Of a stretch of DNA of 64,000 bases, positions 1 through 11,529 are shown piece after piece. Position 1 is the first letter of the stretch. Each line of letters begins with the position of its first letter. The notes under the pieces were generated by a model, which saw only the letters and a list, made by a program, of their open reading frames with translations, had not been told where the DNA came from and did not search any database. The stretch comes from Monosporascus cannonballus (taxonomy: Eukaryota > Ascomycota > Sordariomycetes > Xylariales), in assembly GCA_004154925.1 (NCBI GenBank), contig QJNS01000083.1:1-64000 (forward strand). The letters run 5' to 3'. Position numbers and translations under genes: made by a program.

Positions 1-449
1 GAGATTGGTTCACGAGTTTTTGCGCTGAGAATGCCGCTGCCCCTACAACAACAGGTACATCAGCAACCTCCTCAGCCACCAGCGGCGGGAGTACCCCGGC
101 AGGGCAGCAAGGAGGCGGTGGTACTTGGTATGTTTCGCGATGCCGGCTCGATGTTTGCTCTATTTTCTAATCCCGCCACTGTAGGTTTGAGACGCACGTA
201 AGATGGGTCGTCATGATTATCATTGTGTTCGTCGGTATTACGGGAATCTGGATCGGGGCCTGCATCTGGCGGCGCAAGTATCTAAAGAAGAAGGACCGAA
301 TGTACGAGCTTGGCAAGGGCCTCCCGAGCTCCATTGCCGTCAACACCCAGGGAAATTTAGTCGGCCCCGGAGTTTCGAGCAATAGCAAATACGCCAACAG
401 CCCTGGAATGTTCATGTCCGGACCTAGCGCGGAAAAGACGAGGAAATAG
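1..449 (+). CDS. 3' end of a single-pass membrane protein (partial)
   Basis: The gene enters from the left edge. Exon A (1-127) reads in frame as a Ser/Thr/Gly-rich stretch that begins DWFTSFC and ends GGGGT. A 57-nt intron follows (128-184; donor GTATGT, branch TTCTAATC, acceptor TGTAG), and exon B (185-449) completes a Trp codon and runs to TAG at 447-449. Exon B encodes a short juxtamembrane piece (FETHVRWVV), one strongly hydrophobic helix (about 20 residues around VFVGITGIWIGAC) and a basic cytoplasmic tail starting WRRKYLKKKD. The layout is an outer Cys-containing region, a Ser/Thr linker, one membrane span and a short tail, which fits a type I surface protein. The tail resembles small integral membrane proteins of moulds that I remember but cannot name. 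The N-terminus is outside the window, so function is unassigned. Confidence 0.75.
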
Positions 450-1831
450 AGGAAAGAGCTGGGCCTGGACTCGGCGAACCAAATTTGCGAATCGCTTGGC
501 CCTCGACAATCCCACAGAAGACCGTTCTTATCCTGCCGATCTGCTACTCCATTGAACGGCGTATCTCCTCCATGGCAGCCGGTTGAATTATCATCATAGC
601 TACCTTGGGATCTTGTGCGGGCCATATGCGGTCATCAGGCTCTGGATTTAGGTATCAGGGGGCGTTCTGGCGGACACGTGGTTCTCGTGAGCCTTTTATA
701 CCAATGTTTCTCCATTTTCGTCGGCTTTTTTTTGTTGGAATATCTTGGCGGCAAACGGGTCGTTTCCCTTTTTCACCCTTGTTTGGTCAGGCGAGAGGAG
801 TGTGGCAAGAGAGAGATTGGATGAGTGTATTATCTACTGCGTGTCGCTACATTCCATGCCTAGAGACGTGAGGTGGGCGGCCGTTGCGCAGTGTGAATAG
901 CGGGGAAGGCTTCTATACGAAGAAGCTTTCTGTCAGGGTAGCCGCGGAAGGCGTACTCCCCGCATCACCTAAGTCGTTATAAAAGAGGGACTTTGAAGCA
1001 GCTGCATGGGCAGCATTGATTTCCTGTGTGAATATATTACTACGGCGGATGCGCGGTCCCTGATCTACTCTATGGATGACTTTCTTGTGGCAGTAGAGCT
1101 CCTTCTAACTCCACTGCTTGGTCGCGGCCTGTGGTAGAACGAGTATTGGCTACCGGCTCAGCTTCAGGGAAGCCACGTGACGGACAGTCAGTCAGCCTTG
1201 AGGGGCTAGCCAATCGTCACGTATGCGCGTTGACCATTACCGCGGAGCCTTCCCCTGAAATCCCAGGGCAAACTCTGCCTAAGACAATTGACCGTGGAGT
1301 CGGACTAGGAGAAGTCGACCGGCACTTGCTCGAGACTGAATGAACCGGTAGACTAAACTGATCAGACGAGCACATAGGGCTGCCTTCCGCATAGAGATGG
1401 CCTAGTTGTCCATGCATTGGTGGATGCTCGATTCTCTCGGCTGTATCCGGACTAATTCGATGAGGACGGGGATGGAAAATGGGGAGGGGAGGGGAAAAAA
1501 GGAGAAGCGTAAGCTCGGTGAATGTCGCATGGTTGCATAGGTGGCTGGCTGGCGCAAGTGACGGCCCGCCCGGGCTCATTCGGATCACCGATAGACTTTT
1601 AAGAATCCCCAGATCAGATAGCGTCTTCAATTTCATCTTATTGCTCAAAGGGTCTGGTGGTTGCCGTACTAGTCGTTGTTTTACCATCCCCCTATTGCGT
1701 GATAGTCATATCTTTTATCCACTACTGCTATGAATCTATGCTCGTTTCTACCGCATCTGCTCCTATTCTACATTTGATACCGTCGATGTATACCGGGCTA
1801 CCCGTTCTGTCTCAGTCTCATCCACCTACAC
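450..1831. other. intergenic, no gene seen
   Basis: The open frames here are short, overlap on both strands and show no domain or splice structure that I can support. The segment lies between the convergent 3' ends of the membrane protein and the glycogen debranching enzyme, so it holds both 3' UTRs. Confidence 0.5.
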
Positions 1832-4800
1832 CTACTCCTTAGCATACTCAGCAGCATCCTTGTACAGATCAATCATGCACCCGGCGCTCCAAGCCTGCGT
1901 GGGGCTAGAGTCGGGACACTCCTGGCCGCCCTTCTGCGTGAGCTCCGTAAGCCCGGCCCAGACGCTGCGGCGTATCATGTCTTTGCAGCCCTGAAGCCTC
2001 CTCGTGACCTGCTGGAAGGCCTCCACGCGACCCTCCTTCGTATTCCTCCTCTTAAGGTCGAACTTAAGCAGCGCGCGCAGGAAGAAGCCTGTCGGCCACA
2101 GCCACTCGGGGCCTTGGTGGTAGTTGCGACCCTTGGAGGTCGCGAAGTCGGTAGAGTCCTCCGAATTGACGTAGTACGGGCGGTAGTTGCGATCTGCGGG
2201 ATCGAGCGTCGCCATGCCCGTGGGCCCTCGCAGGACCTTGTCCGCGAGCACTAGACACCCCATGGCGTGATCCGGATCGAAGAGGTCGGGGGCCACCGTC
2301 ATGGTGATAGCGAAGTTGGGCCGTAGCTGGTAGTCCTCATATTCTTTGCCAGAACGGAACAGATCTTTGTAGATACCACGGCGATTGACGACCTTTGTGT
2401 TTATCGCGTACTGGCCATCTTCAGCTGGGTCAAGAGGCACATAGTAGCTATGCTCAAAGCTAGCCTTGAGCAGGTCCGCCCATGCCGAGAAGGTGACCTC
2501 GGAGCCGTCGGGCTTCGTCACACCCTTGTACGGGTACTTGCCCTCGGCATTCAGCTTGTCGAGCCAGACTAACGTGCTATAGAGCAGACCGGTGATCTCG
2601 ATGGCGGCACCGTCCCGCGGAGTGCCGGGGATGCCCTTGGAGCCCGCGCGCTCGCTCTCACCCATCTTGTCCATCCACGTCCCACAGTTAAACTGGTTGC
2701 CACCAAAGATAAACCCATTTGTCCAGTCGACGGAGATTTCCTGGTTGAAACCCTCATCGCGCATTTGCGAGTCGATGCTAGGCCCAGCGTTGGCCTCTCG
2801 GAACTTCATACCGGACGCATGGCGTTGCATGGCCTCCTGGATAACATCTTGGACTAGACTTTCTGTAGAGTAGGCTCTGGGATCATCTGAAGGGAACCAT
2901 GTATCATCATACGGTAGGAAACGACGCTTGACCTTTTTCGTTAGCAGGCTCAACCCGTCCGGTGCAAATTTGGTGTAGTCTTGAATGCACTGGAGGAAGA
3001 ACCAGACGGAATCACGGCTATTGTACCGAGGAAGGTTGCCGCTACTGAGAAGGTTGGGGATCATGCCGTGCTTCAGAACACTGGCAAATGCGAAGATATG
3101 TTCCGCCGCTTCGTCAAAGCGGCCAGTCGCAAGGTACAGGCCACGAAGCGAGATGAAAACGTCGCGACCCCAGCAACGTGCCCACTCGACAGTGAAATGA
3201 GGAAGCCCAGCTGCCAACGAGGGGACAAGCTTCTTCGGCCATAGAGACGCGGACTGGACAAGACCAGTCTGTTGAACGCTGACCATGGCCAGGCTCTGGA
3301 GGAACCATTGTCCATGACGCACAGTGTCATTCATGAGTTCCAATCCCCGATTCCAAGCCGCGGTGTAAATGGTGCGTACCACGAGTGCAAAGTAGCGAGG
3401 TAGGAGGAAGCTTGGGATGCCGCGAATAGCGTCAAACCGCCCCTTCAGCCACGCCGCTGGTCTAGCAAGGTTACCGAAGTGAGGCTGCTGGCTTATTCGC
3501 TCTAGTCTGCCAACCATATAGTCTAATGCCCATTGACCATCGCGCAGGTTCTGGCAAAGTGGATGCGCGAGATTGTTGTCTTTGATGATGTCCCTCAGCA
3601 GGCTCCACCACCCCTGTAGACCAGCGTACACAAGCTGGCCGTAGCCTGGGATGTCATAGACGCCATCCCTACCCTCGCTACCATCGCGTTCCTCGGGGTC
3701 ACTTCGATAAAGCAAGAAGTTGAGATCGACTAGATCGAGCTCTGCCACAGCCGCGTTTGCCCCCGAGGTAACGTAAGTGTCGAGGCCAGCAGAGTGTTCC
3801 GCGGCAGGGATCCAGGTTTCGAACAGAGCGATACTCCCCGGAGGGAACTTGTCACGGACCGTGATGACGGTTTCGTCGCCTTTCACGTCCATCCTAATGC
3901 CTCGGACATCAACAACTCGACTTGGGAGACCTCTCAGGTAGTCCTTGTCATCTTCGACTGCCTTCTTCGCTTCATCGCTATCATCGACTTCCAGCATCCA
4001 GCTGCCCAGGTGGCGAGCTTTGGTGCCCGTGAGATGTACCGCGTTGAAATCCGCGTTTCCGTTTCCGTATCCAGGGTAGGCGGTGTGCGCTATCAAGAAG
4101 TAGCCTTTTCTTGATTCGGGGTGGACTCTGTGTACGGTGATGTACTGGTCCTCGTGGTGGACGTGAACCTCGTCGTATCCGTCCTTTCCCATCAAGGTGT
4201 GTATCTGATTAAGGAGTTTCTTGACGCCGCCGATACCACCTTTGCCGCCGCCAACCTTCACTTCCCTCCCAGAAGACTCCGAAGTGTAGAGCCTCGTCTC
4301 GTTGACGAGGTCGACGAGCTTAGGGTATATCTCGTCGTACCCCATGACGCTTCCACTAGCACTAGCGCACATGCATACCAAGGCGGCGTTGGGCAACGTG
4401 TCCCGTGCGTCCCTCTTCTGGGCCGGGACTTCGTTGTCGTGCGTGCAATCCATAAACAACGCTTGGACGGCCGATGGCTTGATATTTCGTAAAATCTCCC
4501 GCACTGAAGGCAGACTATCCGAACCGTTGATGCCAGGGCTACTGGGGGCGCTGGCTTGGGAGGAGACCCTGGTGATTTCGTCGACTTCGAAGCTGCCAAT
4601 TGGCCGGCCACCGTAACGGTGGACCAGCCTGCTGAGCTCCCCAGTGCTCCACGATTGCATCGCCTCTCTGATCAAGGAACTCAGCCCGAGCCTCTTGACA
4701 AAGACGTAGTCCATTTCCTCAGAACCGGTAAAGAGCTCTGCTACGACGTACAAGTTAGGCCGAACGCACCGGGCTTCGTCAAGAATGTGTTCCGCGACGT

Positions 4801-6552
4801 GAATGGGAGTGGAATGGCAGTTGTCGATGCGGAACCCTGCGAAGTACTTGGCTAGCATACGGGCATACTTTGTCATATGCTCCCAAAGCCAAGGACTGTC
4901 TTCGGGGCCACTGCCGTATCGGAGTTTTACGCAGTCTCCCCAGACGATTACCTCACGGCGTAGGTAGACACGCGACTGAGGACCCGCGTTGTCAACCAGG
5001 GCATTCCCAGCCCAGACCCAGCCATTGTTCACGAGCACTAGATCTTCCGGTTTGAGATCCCTCGCAGCTTCTGACTTGTCCAGCCGGGTGAAGTATGTCT
5101 CGATTAAGGGGTTTTCTTGATCGATTGGGCCAAGCTTAGGTCCGTGGTCGTCTAGCCGAACATACTTGATTCTATTGAAGAGTTGCTGGAGTATTTCTGT
5201 GATCTCCTTGTCGTATTCCTCGTAAAAAGGCACGTTAACCACGTCGAAGATCTGGGATAACTTGGAGCGGATGGCAGCCTCATCCGCTTCTCCGCGGTAC
5301 TTGCCGAAGGTCACCACGATCAACGCAGCAGCAACATTGGGGTCTATGCGCCTGCGGAAGCGTTCGCCAAGCCTGTCATTGCCCAATAGGCCCTTCTGCA
5401 CTAAAAATTTGGCTTGAGCCTTGATGTTGGCATCTTTGCAGCCGCTAACGTTCGCAGCGTCGGTTCCTTCAGTGACGGACGTTTCCCCCGCAGCCCAAGC
5501 CTGGACGGCAGCATCGACATCTCTATCGACGTCTAGCGCGTAATATTCCCAAAGGCGGATTTCAGCTACGACATGCTTCTTGATGCCATCCATAATCTCG
5601 ATAAGATCATCGACGGATTTAATCTCCTTAGGGTAGCCCAGCTCTTCCAATCTAGAACCGAAATTCATGAGCTGCGTGTCAAGCAAATATGCGGATTCTA
5701 ACCAAGGGGCCGTAGTCAGATTGTACCCGGCCTCCGGGTGCTCCAGCAACCACTTGCTATTGTTCGCCGTGTGGTTTAGGACAATGTCCGTCAAACTCAA
5801 AAGTGAGTGGTTCTTCTCGAGGCTGTCGACCATCCCTTGCACGCCCTCCTCGCCATTCTGAAAGCACTGCGGGTCCCACCCTAACTGGTCGTATAGGCTG
5901 TAGGGTGAGTTCGACGCTCCACGAACTTGTAAAGGTGTGAAATGGATCATATTATAGCCGCGGCCACTAATGCCCTGCAAATGTCTCTCCCAGTCCGAGG
6001 GATACTGTCCCATGAACTTGCTGATGACCGAGAAGATGGATAGGGCTGGCAGGGGCAGGGGCCGGCCGTCAAGTGACAAGCGAGGGGCGACATCGATATA
6101 GTACAACGAAGTCTTCTTCTTCTTCTTCTTCTCAGCTGACGCCGAATCGTTGGGAGCTAGCGCTGTTGAGAGCTCCGGAAGCTCGGCGTACGTGGTATAG
6201 AAGGCGAATGCGCCAGCACTATAGATGGGAATGGAGATTTCGAGGGTGCGGTTGAAGTCAGGCACCAGTCTAAAGGGCTGTCAGGAGCTTGTATGGCCAC
6301 TAAAAGGTAATGTTCGGCCTACTTGTACTCTCGGAACCGATTCCTGTGGAACTCGGAACCCTTCTCCGGAATATTGACCCATAGACTACCTTGCCGACAT
6401 ATGGAGGAGGTCCCCTCGATGGTGAAACGGATCGTTATAGGCTCGTCTGTCCTCGTAGCCAAATAGATGTACTCGCCAGGGACATCCGGGGCGCCATCGT
6501 CCTTCAGAGGAAGGACATATACCTCGTTCGAGACCATTGTCCTGGGAGCCAT
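1832..6552 (-). CDS. GDB1: glycogen debranching enzyme (4-alpha-glucanotransferase / amylo-1,6-glucosidase)
   Basis: Cytosolic bifunctional enzyme that removes branches during glycogen breakdown: it moves a maltotriosyl unit, then hydrolyses the remaining alpha-1,6 glucose. Exon 1 is 6552-6323 and exon 2 is 6269-1832, with a 53-nt intron (donor GTAGGC, acceptor CTTTAG), giving about 1,555 residues, normal for fungal family members. The GH13-like half carries FRIDNCHSTP (nucleophile Asp near 558), VVAELFTG (Glu near 589) and MDCTHDN (Asp near 686). The GH133 half carries RCWGRDVFISLRG (near 1112), VDWTNGFIFGGNQF (Asp near 1260) and GPEWLWPTG (Glu near 1463), the expected glucosidase pair. The start ATG at 6552 is followed by an N-terminal domain ending RNRFREYK. 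A run of six Lys near residue 125 is written as a TTC repeat on the plus strand. A TATA-like element sits at 6666-6673, about 115 nt upstream. No break seen; all key residues are present. Confidence 0.95.
6112..6132. repeat. coding trinucleotide microsatellite in the debranching enzyme gene
   Basis: A (TTC)n tract on the plus strand encodes a Lys run near the N-terminus of the debranching enzyme, in a low-complexity segment between two conserved blocks. Its length could vary between strains without shifting frame. Confidence 0.8.
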
Positions 6553-8142
6553 GATGTTTAGTATCTGCTGGTATAAGAGGTGGGAAGGTATGGCGGTTTT
6601 CTAGGTATCTTAACAGGCTGGGACCGTTTTACGAGCGGGCCTGGGTAATCAGCTCGGAAGCCTGGTTATATAAGGTGGTTCGCGCTCAGAATACAGAATG
6701 AGATGCCACAGGCAGTTTGTGACAGCGGCATAGTAAGTAGAGTAAGTTGGGGGACGTCGGTGGGAGGAACTAGGTAGTTGACATCAGGGAGAGGGCTTCG
6801 CTCACAAGTTGGTAGAGAGGAGAATGAGCGGAGGAAAGCGCAGGGAGCAAGTCAACGAGGGCGGAGGACGGAGAGAGCAGTTCTAATAAGGGAGAGATGA
6901 CCTGGTGATGCGTCGTCCCGTGCGGCTGCTGCTTAGGAATACGTAAGCAGGTAATGACCAGGGCAACCGAGTAGTACACGACACAAAGTGCAACTAGCGT
7001 AAGAGGGAGCAAAATATAAATCGTGGAAGCACTATAGGTTCTCCCAGTTAATTGTCATGCGGGAGAGAAAGTGCACATATAGTTAAGGAGGTGGCGTAGG
7101 CGGGGACTATCATGAGCTGGGATATAGGGCTACTACCGGTGGTTAAGATGGAAACTCTTTCGACCCAACAAGACGAATGACAGTAGGTAGGTAGGGAGAC
7201 GGCTTCCTGCGTACCTAATGACGGGAAGGTAGTTGACTGCCGCCGAGCACGGCACTTAGGAGACGAAGAGCTCTGGTAGGTATATTCCTAGTTAGGTATG
7301 GCATATATGTACCTAATCTACGTGCAAGGTAGTATGCGTCAACGTCGTAGTAGGAGAGCAACCCGAGGAAAGTGCCATTGGGAAGGAATCGTAAACAGCA
7401 AGTCTGGTCTGAGAGGACTTCTAGATCATGACCCCCTCGTAGTCTCAGGACACTTGCAGGATTCACGCCAGAAATGCTGCCCCCCTCTAAATATCTCTTG
7501 GCCCCTCCCAGCCAATGGCGATCTGTCTGCGTGTATGCAGGTAGAGAGACGTAAGGCACTAATAGCTACATAGAACTGCAGCTCCTTCCTTGCAAGGGCG
7601 GGGAAGATATTGGAGCTATTGGAGCTAGACTAGGTATGTCGTATATAAAGGCGTGTACGTATTTATGGGCAGGAAAGTGGCTAATGTTCTTTTTTTTTTT
7701 TTTTTGCCGTCTACCAAGTACATGTAATTGGTTAGGTAAGTTAACCTCGTGGGACGATGACGTAGTTGTGAGAAAGGTGACTTCGTGGTAATTGCGTACT
7801 GCTCCGTATAACCTGGAATGGATAAACTGCGCTAAAGTGGGGAGAGCAATGCAGGGACAGATCGACCACAGATTTTGGAAATCCAGGCCATCAACGTCGC
7901 TAAGAATTAACGTTAGTAGGGCAGAGATGTTTTGCTCCGGTTCCTGGGTTCGACCTTTCCCGTGAGAGTTTCAGGGCCTGCAATGCGCCCCAAGAGCGCT
8001 CGAGGCTTGATTACAGACGACGATAGATGCCTATGTAGTCCTATACCTATCCCTGGTTCCACGCAACAGTTACTAAGATCCCGTAGCGTGTGAATAACTG
8101 TACCTCTTATTACGGCTACCCGTGCCCCACGGAGGTCATCTA
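6553..8142. other. upstream region of the debranching enzyme gene, no gene seen
   Basis: 5' flank of GDB1 on the minus strand. A TATA-like TTATATAA lies about 115 nt upstream of its ATG. There are several GTAGGTAG-type short repeats and a 17-nt T run near 7690. Open frames are short and not protein-like. Confidence 0.5.
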
Positions 8143-8594
8143 CAATGGGGGGACAAAAGTCTGGTCCCACCCCCTGTTGACCAGCAAAACTCACGATATT
8201 TAATGACTTCTTATAATTCGAATAAGATCTATAAAAATATCTTTTTTCTAAAAAAAAATATTACATAATATTTCACTTAAATATTACGTTAAAGATTTTA
8301 TTAATTTTTTTTATTTTTGTAAATTATTTTATATAAAACTTAATTTGCGAATTTTTATTAATAAAGCCTTAAATTTACTATAGTTAATATATATAGTATA
8401 TTTTTAATATATATTACTTTTGTTATTAAATCTTTTGCAATAAAATCTAGTTGTATGGAAATAAATTATTTAAAATGTTATCAAAGGGTATTACTTTTAT
8501 ATTTTACATTGTAAATTGGATTTATAAGATATTGTTAAACATCATAAGTTTTACTGGTAAACAGGGGTGGGACCAGACTTTTGTCCTGTCAGTG
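8143..8594. mobile_element. TA-flanked transposon derivative (Tc1/mariner-type MITE) with RIP-like interior
   Basis: A 452-bp element bounded by TA dinucleotides (8141-8142 and 8595-8596), the usual target duplication of Tc1/mariner transposons. The ends are inverted repeats of about 48 bp: 8143-8191 reads inward with the core GGACAAAAGTCTGGTCCCAC, and 8547-8594 carries its reverse complement with a few differences (mainly GAC/TAC, AGC/AGT and a C indel). The ends have normal GC while the roughly 355 bp between them are almost wholly A and T with no reading frame. That pattern fits an internally deleted copy whose body was hit by RIP. No transposase remnant can be read. Confidence 0.85.
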
Positions 8595-9842
8595 TAATTC
8601 ATTTTCACATGCAAGAAGAAGTACGAGATGTGAAATTTTCTGCAACGTCGTGCTGACAACCGACCTCGATACTCGCTCCCCCATATACCTATCTATCTAC
8701 TCAGCATCTGGAACATCCCGGCGGAAATTCTCATGCTCCTCGGCCCATACATCGTATCGCAGGGATTTCGGACGTGGCCGTCTGTCAATGATCCCGTCTT
8801 TTGCACCACCTACCTACTTACATATGCATACCTACCTTAGGTAGCGCTCGATTTTTATGTGTTGTACAACGCAAAAACGGTGCGCATCCAGGGGGTCCAT
8901 GGAAGGAAATGGATGTGGCCATAAGCATTTTTTTTTTAAAAAAAGGGGGATTTTTAGCCTTGTTATCTTGCCAGCACGATCGATTAAAAGGGTTCCGTTT
9001 TTGGGATAGACAGAACTCCGCCTTGTCAACAGAACCATGTAAATTCTGATGTCTTATCTGTGTTGCTATTGTCTAACGACAAACGTCTGTCACAGCATCT
9101 CGGAAGATTTTGGGTGAAGTTTGTGAGCCATGGTCCATTTTCATTCGTGGGCCCCCTGGCGCCCAAGCCGCGGAGAGTTTGAGCCTAGTTCTGAACTAGT
9201 TTAGGCAGGCGGTGAGAAGCTGCTGTGTCGTCATTTCCTGGCAGCTTCCCTGCCTTGAGAGCGTCTACGTGCTATGAATGTGAGGAAGAGGTACCTGGGT
9301 AGGTAGGTAAGCGAGTAATAAGTAAGTATAAATTGTGATCAAGAGTGATGCAGCCACAAAAGGTGGCAGATAGGCATTCGACAGGCAAGGCAATTCGGAG
9401 GGGCGAAAGGTGATTACCAAATACCATCCCATGCTCGTGGCCTGCGGTGGTGCGATCGTTGACCTCGGATTGAGGAAGCTTCGTAGGTATCAGGTGAAGA
9501 AAGTATACACACACCTAATGTAAGTGGGGCAACACAGGACAGCAAAAAACCTTGAAATACCTGGAGTTCCTCGGCTTCTAGAGTATCACATAATTAGCTA
9601 GCAGCCTAGGTACTAGGGTATCTAGGTAGGTCGGTAGCCATGATAGGAGAAATTGTAGGCAGGTGCTCTCAGCAAGGCAATACCGAAACTCAAAGGCCTA
9701 AAACGCCTTCGTCTGTTCCCTTTCAACCTTTATTACGTGCTAGTATTTATTACAGCAGGCCCCGATACCCTCCAGCCTCTCTCCTACTTTCTTGACCTAC
9801 TGCATTGGTACAATCTGTACCTATTTCTATGGGCTTTTTTTG
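8595..9842. promoter_or_regulatory. upstream region of glycerol-3-phosphate dehydrogenase
   Basis: No gene seen. This is the 5' flank of the plus-strand GPD gene. It holds an AGGGG pentamer near 9399 (matches the yeast stress-response element on one strand, but such short matches occur by chance), GGTAGGTAGG repeats near 9298 and a short T/A palindrome at about 8929-8944. Stress control is known for the yeast homologue; here it is inference. Confidence 0.35.
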
Positions 9843-11359
9843 ATGCGACTTGCATTCTGCCGCTCGCTATCGCAGTCCCTCGCTTCCTCGTCTAGAGCTA
9901 GCAAGCACATATTCATCCCTAGATCCACTACGTCATTGCACCTCACGAGGAACTTCTCGTTTCAGTTCTTCAAAATGGTGGCGCCGGATATTGAAAATGG
10001 TCGGCATTACGAAAAGAAGCACAAGGTGACGGTGGTGGGCTCTGGTAACTGGTACGTACATACGCACATACATACATACGTACATACCTCTCTTACCCGT
10101 GTTTCTGCCATTTCTTTGGGTCCTTGAGAGCGACGGGAACTGATGGTAAAGGCAACTCCAGGGGTTCAACAATCTCCAAGATCGTTGCCGAGAACACCAA
10201 GGAACACCCTGAGCTCTTCGAGCAAGACGTGCAGATGTGGGTGTATGAGGAGGAGGTCGACTACGAAAGCAATAAGCAGAAGCTTACCTCCATCATCAAC
10301 CAACATCACGAGAACGTCAAGTATCTGCCCAACATCAAGCTCCCCACCAACATAATCGCAAACCCTTCCCTCCTAGACGCCGTCAAGGACTCGTCTATCC
10401 TCATCTTCAACCTTCCCCACCAGTTCATCCACAGGATATGCGACCAGCTGAAGGGCCACGTCGTGCCTTTCGCCCGCGGCATATCCTGCGTCAAGGGAGT
10501 CAACGTGTCCGATGAGGGCGTTGCCTTGTTCTCCGAGTGGATAGGCGAGGGTCTGGGAATCTACTGCGGCGCCCTGTCCGGAGCCAACATCGCCTCCGAG
10601 ATCGCCGCCGAGAAGTACTCGGCCACTACCATCGCATACGACCCACCTCCCATGGACAGCTCCCGAAACCCCTCTCGGAGCGCCACGCCCCGCTCTCAGA
10701 CTCCGGCGCGTCAGCCGAATGGTGCCGACCAGTTAAGCATCACCTCCCTGGCCGACATGCACCATAGGGATGCGCGTGGCCGGAAGAGCAAGACGAAGCT
10801 GACCCCCGTGCCGCCCGAGTACCCGCCCCTCGACCACATCACCTTCAAGACCTTGTTCTACCGGCCATACTTCCACGTCAGCATGGTCTCGGATGTTGCG
10901 GGCACGTCCCTCGGTGGTGCGCTGAAGAACATCATTGCCGTTGCCGCCGGTTTCGTCGAGGGTCGCGGCTGGGGCAACAACGCCAAGGCCGAGGTGATGC
11001 GCATCGGGCTCCTGGAAATGGTCAAATTCGGCAAGCAGTTCTTCGGCGAGACAGTCCAGGAGAAGACTTTCACGGTGGAAAGCGCCGGAGTGGCCGATCT
11101 GATCACCTCGTGCCAGGGTGGCCGCAACTTCCGGTGTTCGAAGCTGGCCGTCGAGAGGGGCGTCTCGGTCCAGGAGGTCGAAGAGACGGAATTGAACGGC
11201 CAGAAGCTCCAAGGCACAACAACGGCCGCCGAGGTCAACTCGTTCCTAAAGAGGAGGGGTCTGGAGCAGGAGTACCCCCTGTTCACGGCGGTGCACGATA
11301 TCCTGGAAGGGCGCAAGATGGTTGATGATATCCCTACATTGGTTGCCTCGGATCATTGA
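9843..11359 (+). CDS. GPD1: glycerol-3-phosphate dehydrogenase (NAD+)
   Basis: Reduces dihydroxyacetone phosphate to glycerol-3-phosphate, feeding glycerol (osmolyte), lipid synthesis and redox balance. Two exons: up to 10051 and 10162-11359, with a 110-nt intron (donor GTACGT, acceptor CTCCAG) that interrupts the Trp of the NAD-binding motif GSGNWGS and contains TACA/TACG repeats. Other landmarks are [12 protein letters not shown], the KNIIAVAAG block with its catalytic Lys, and [17 protein letters not shown] Ser/Pro/Arg-rich insertion of about 60 residues (PPPMDSS to [10 protein letters not shown]) before the C-terminal domain is also usual in mould enzymes. Two in-frame starts exist. ATG at 9975 gives 424 residues beginning MVAPDIENG, a normal cytosolic form. 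ATG at 9843 adds 44 residues rich in Ser and Arg with no acidic residue, resembling a mitochondrial presequence. I give the longer span; the shorter start is at least as likely. Confidence 0.93.
10052..10161 (+). repeat. TACA/TACG microsatellite inside the GPD intron
   Basis: The first 40 nt of the intron consist of TACG/CATA-type tetranucleotide units directly after the splice donor. The rest of the intron is ordinary, with a GAACTGAT branch-like site before the acceptor. Confidence 0.7.
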
Positions 11360-11529
11360 AGGGTTTAATAAATGCTTGACCAATCAGCCGCCGCTCTTGG
11401 ATAGTGTCGTCTCACGTTCTATACAGTGATTACCCGTCAAATCGATGGCCTGTGCAGATAGTAATACAAGTAGGATAGAGTAATATATGCTTTAGATGTG
11501 TCGCTCAGTTATGCCACCAGAGATTGTGC

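Noticed and set aside
7690..7706. T run as an RNA polymerase III terminator
   Set aside because: No upstream A/B boxes or tRNA/5S-like structure; homopolymers are common in this genome.
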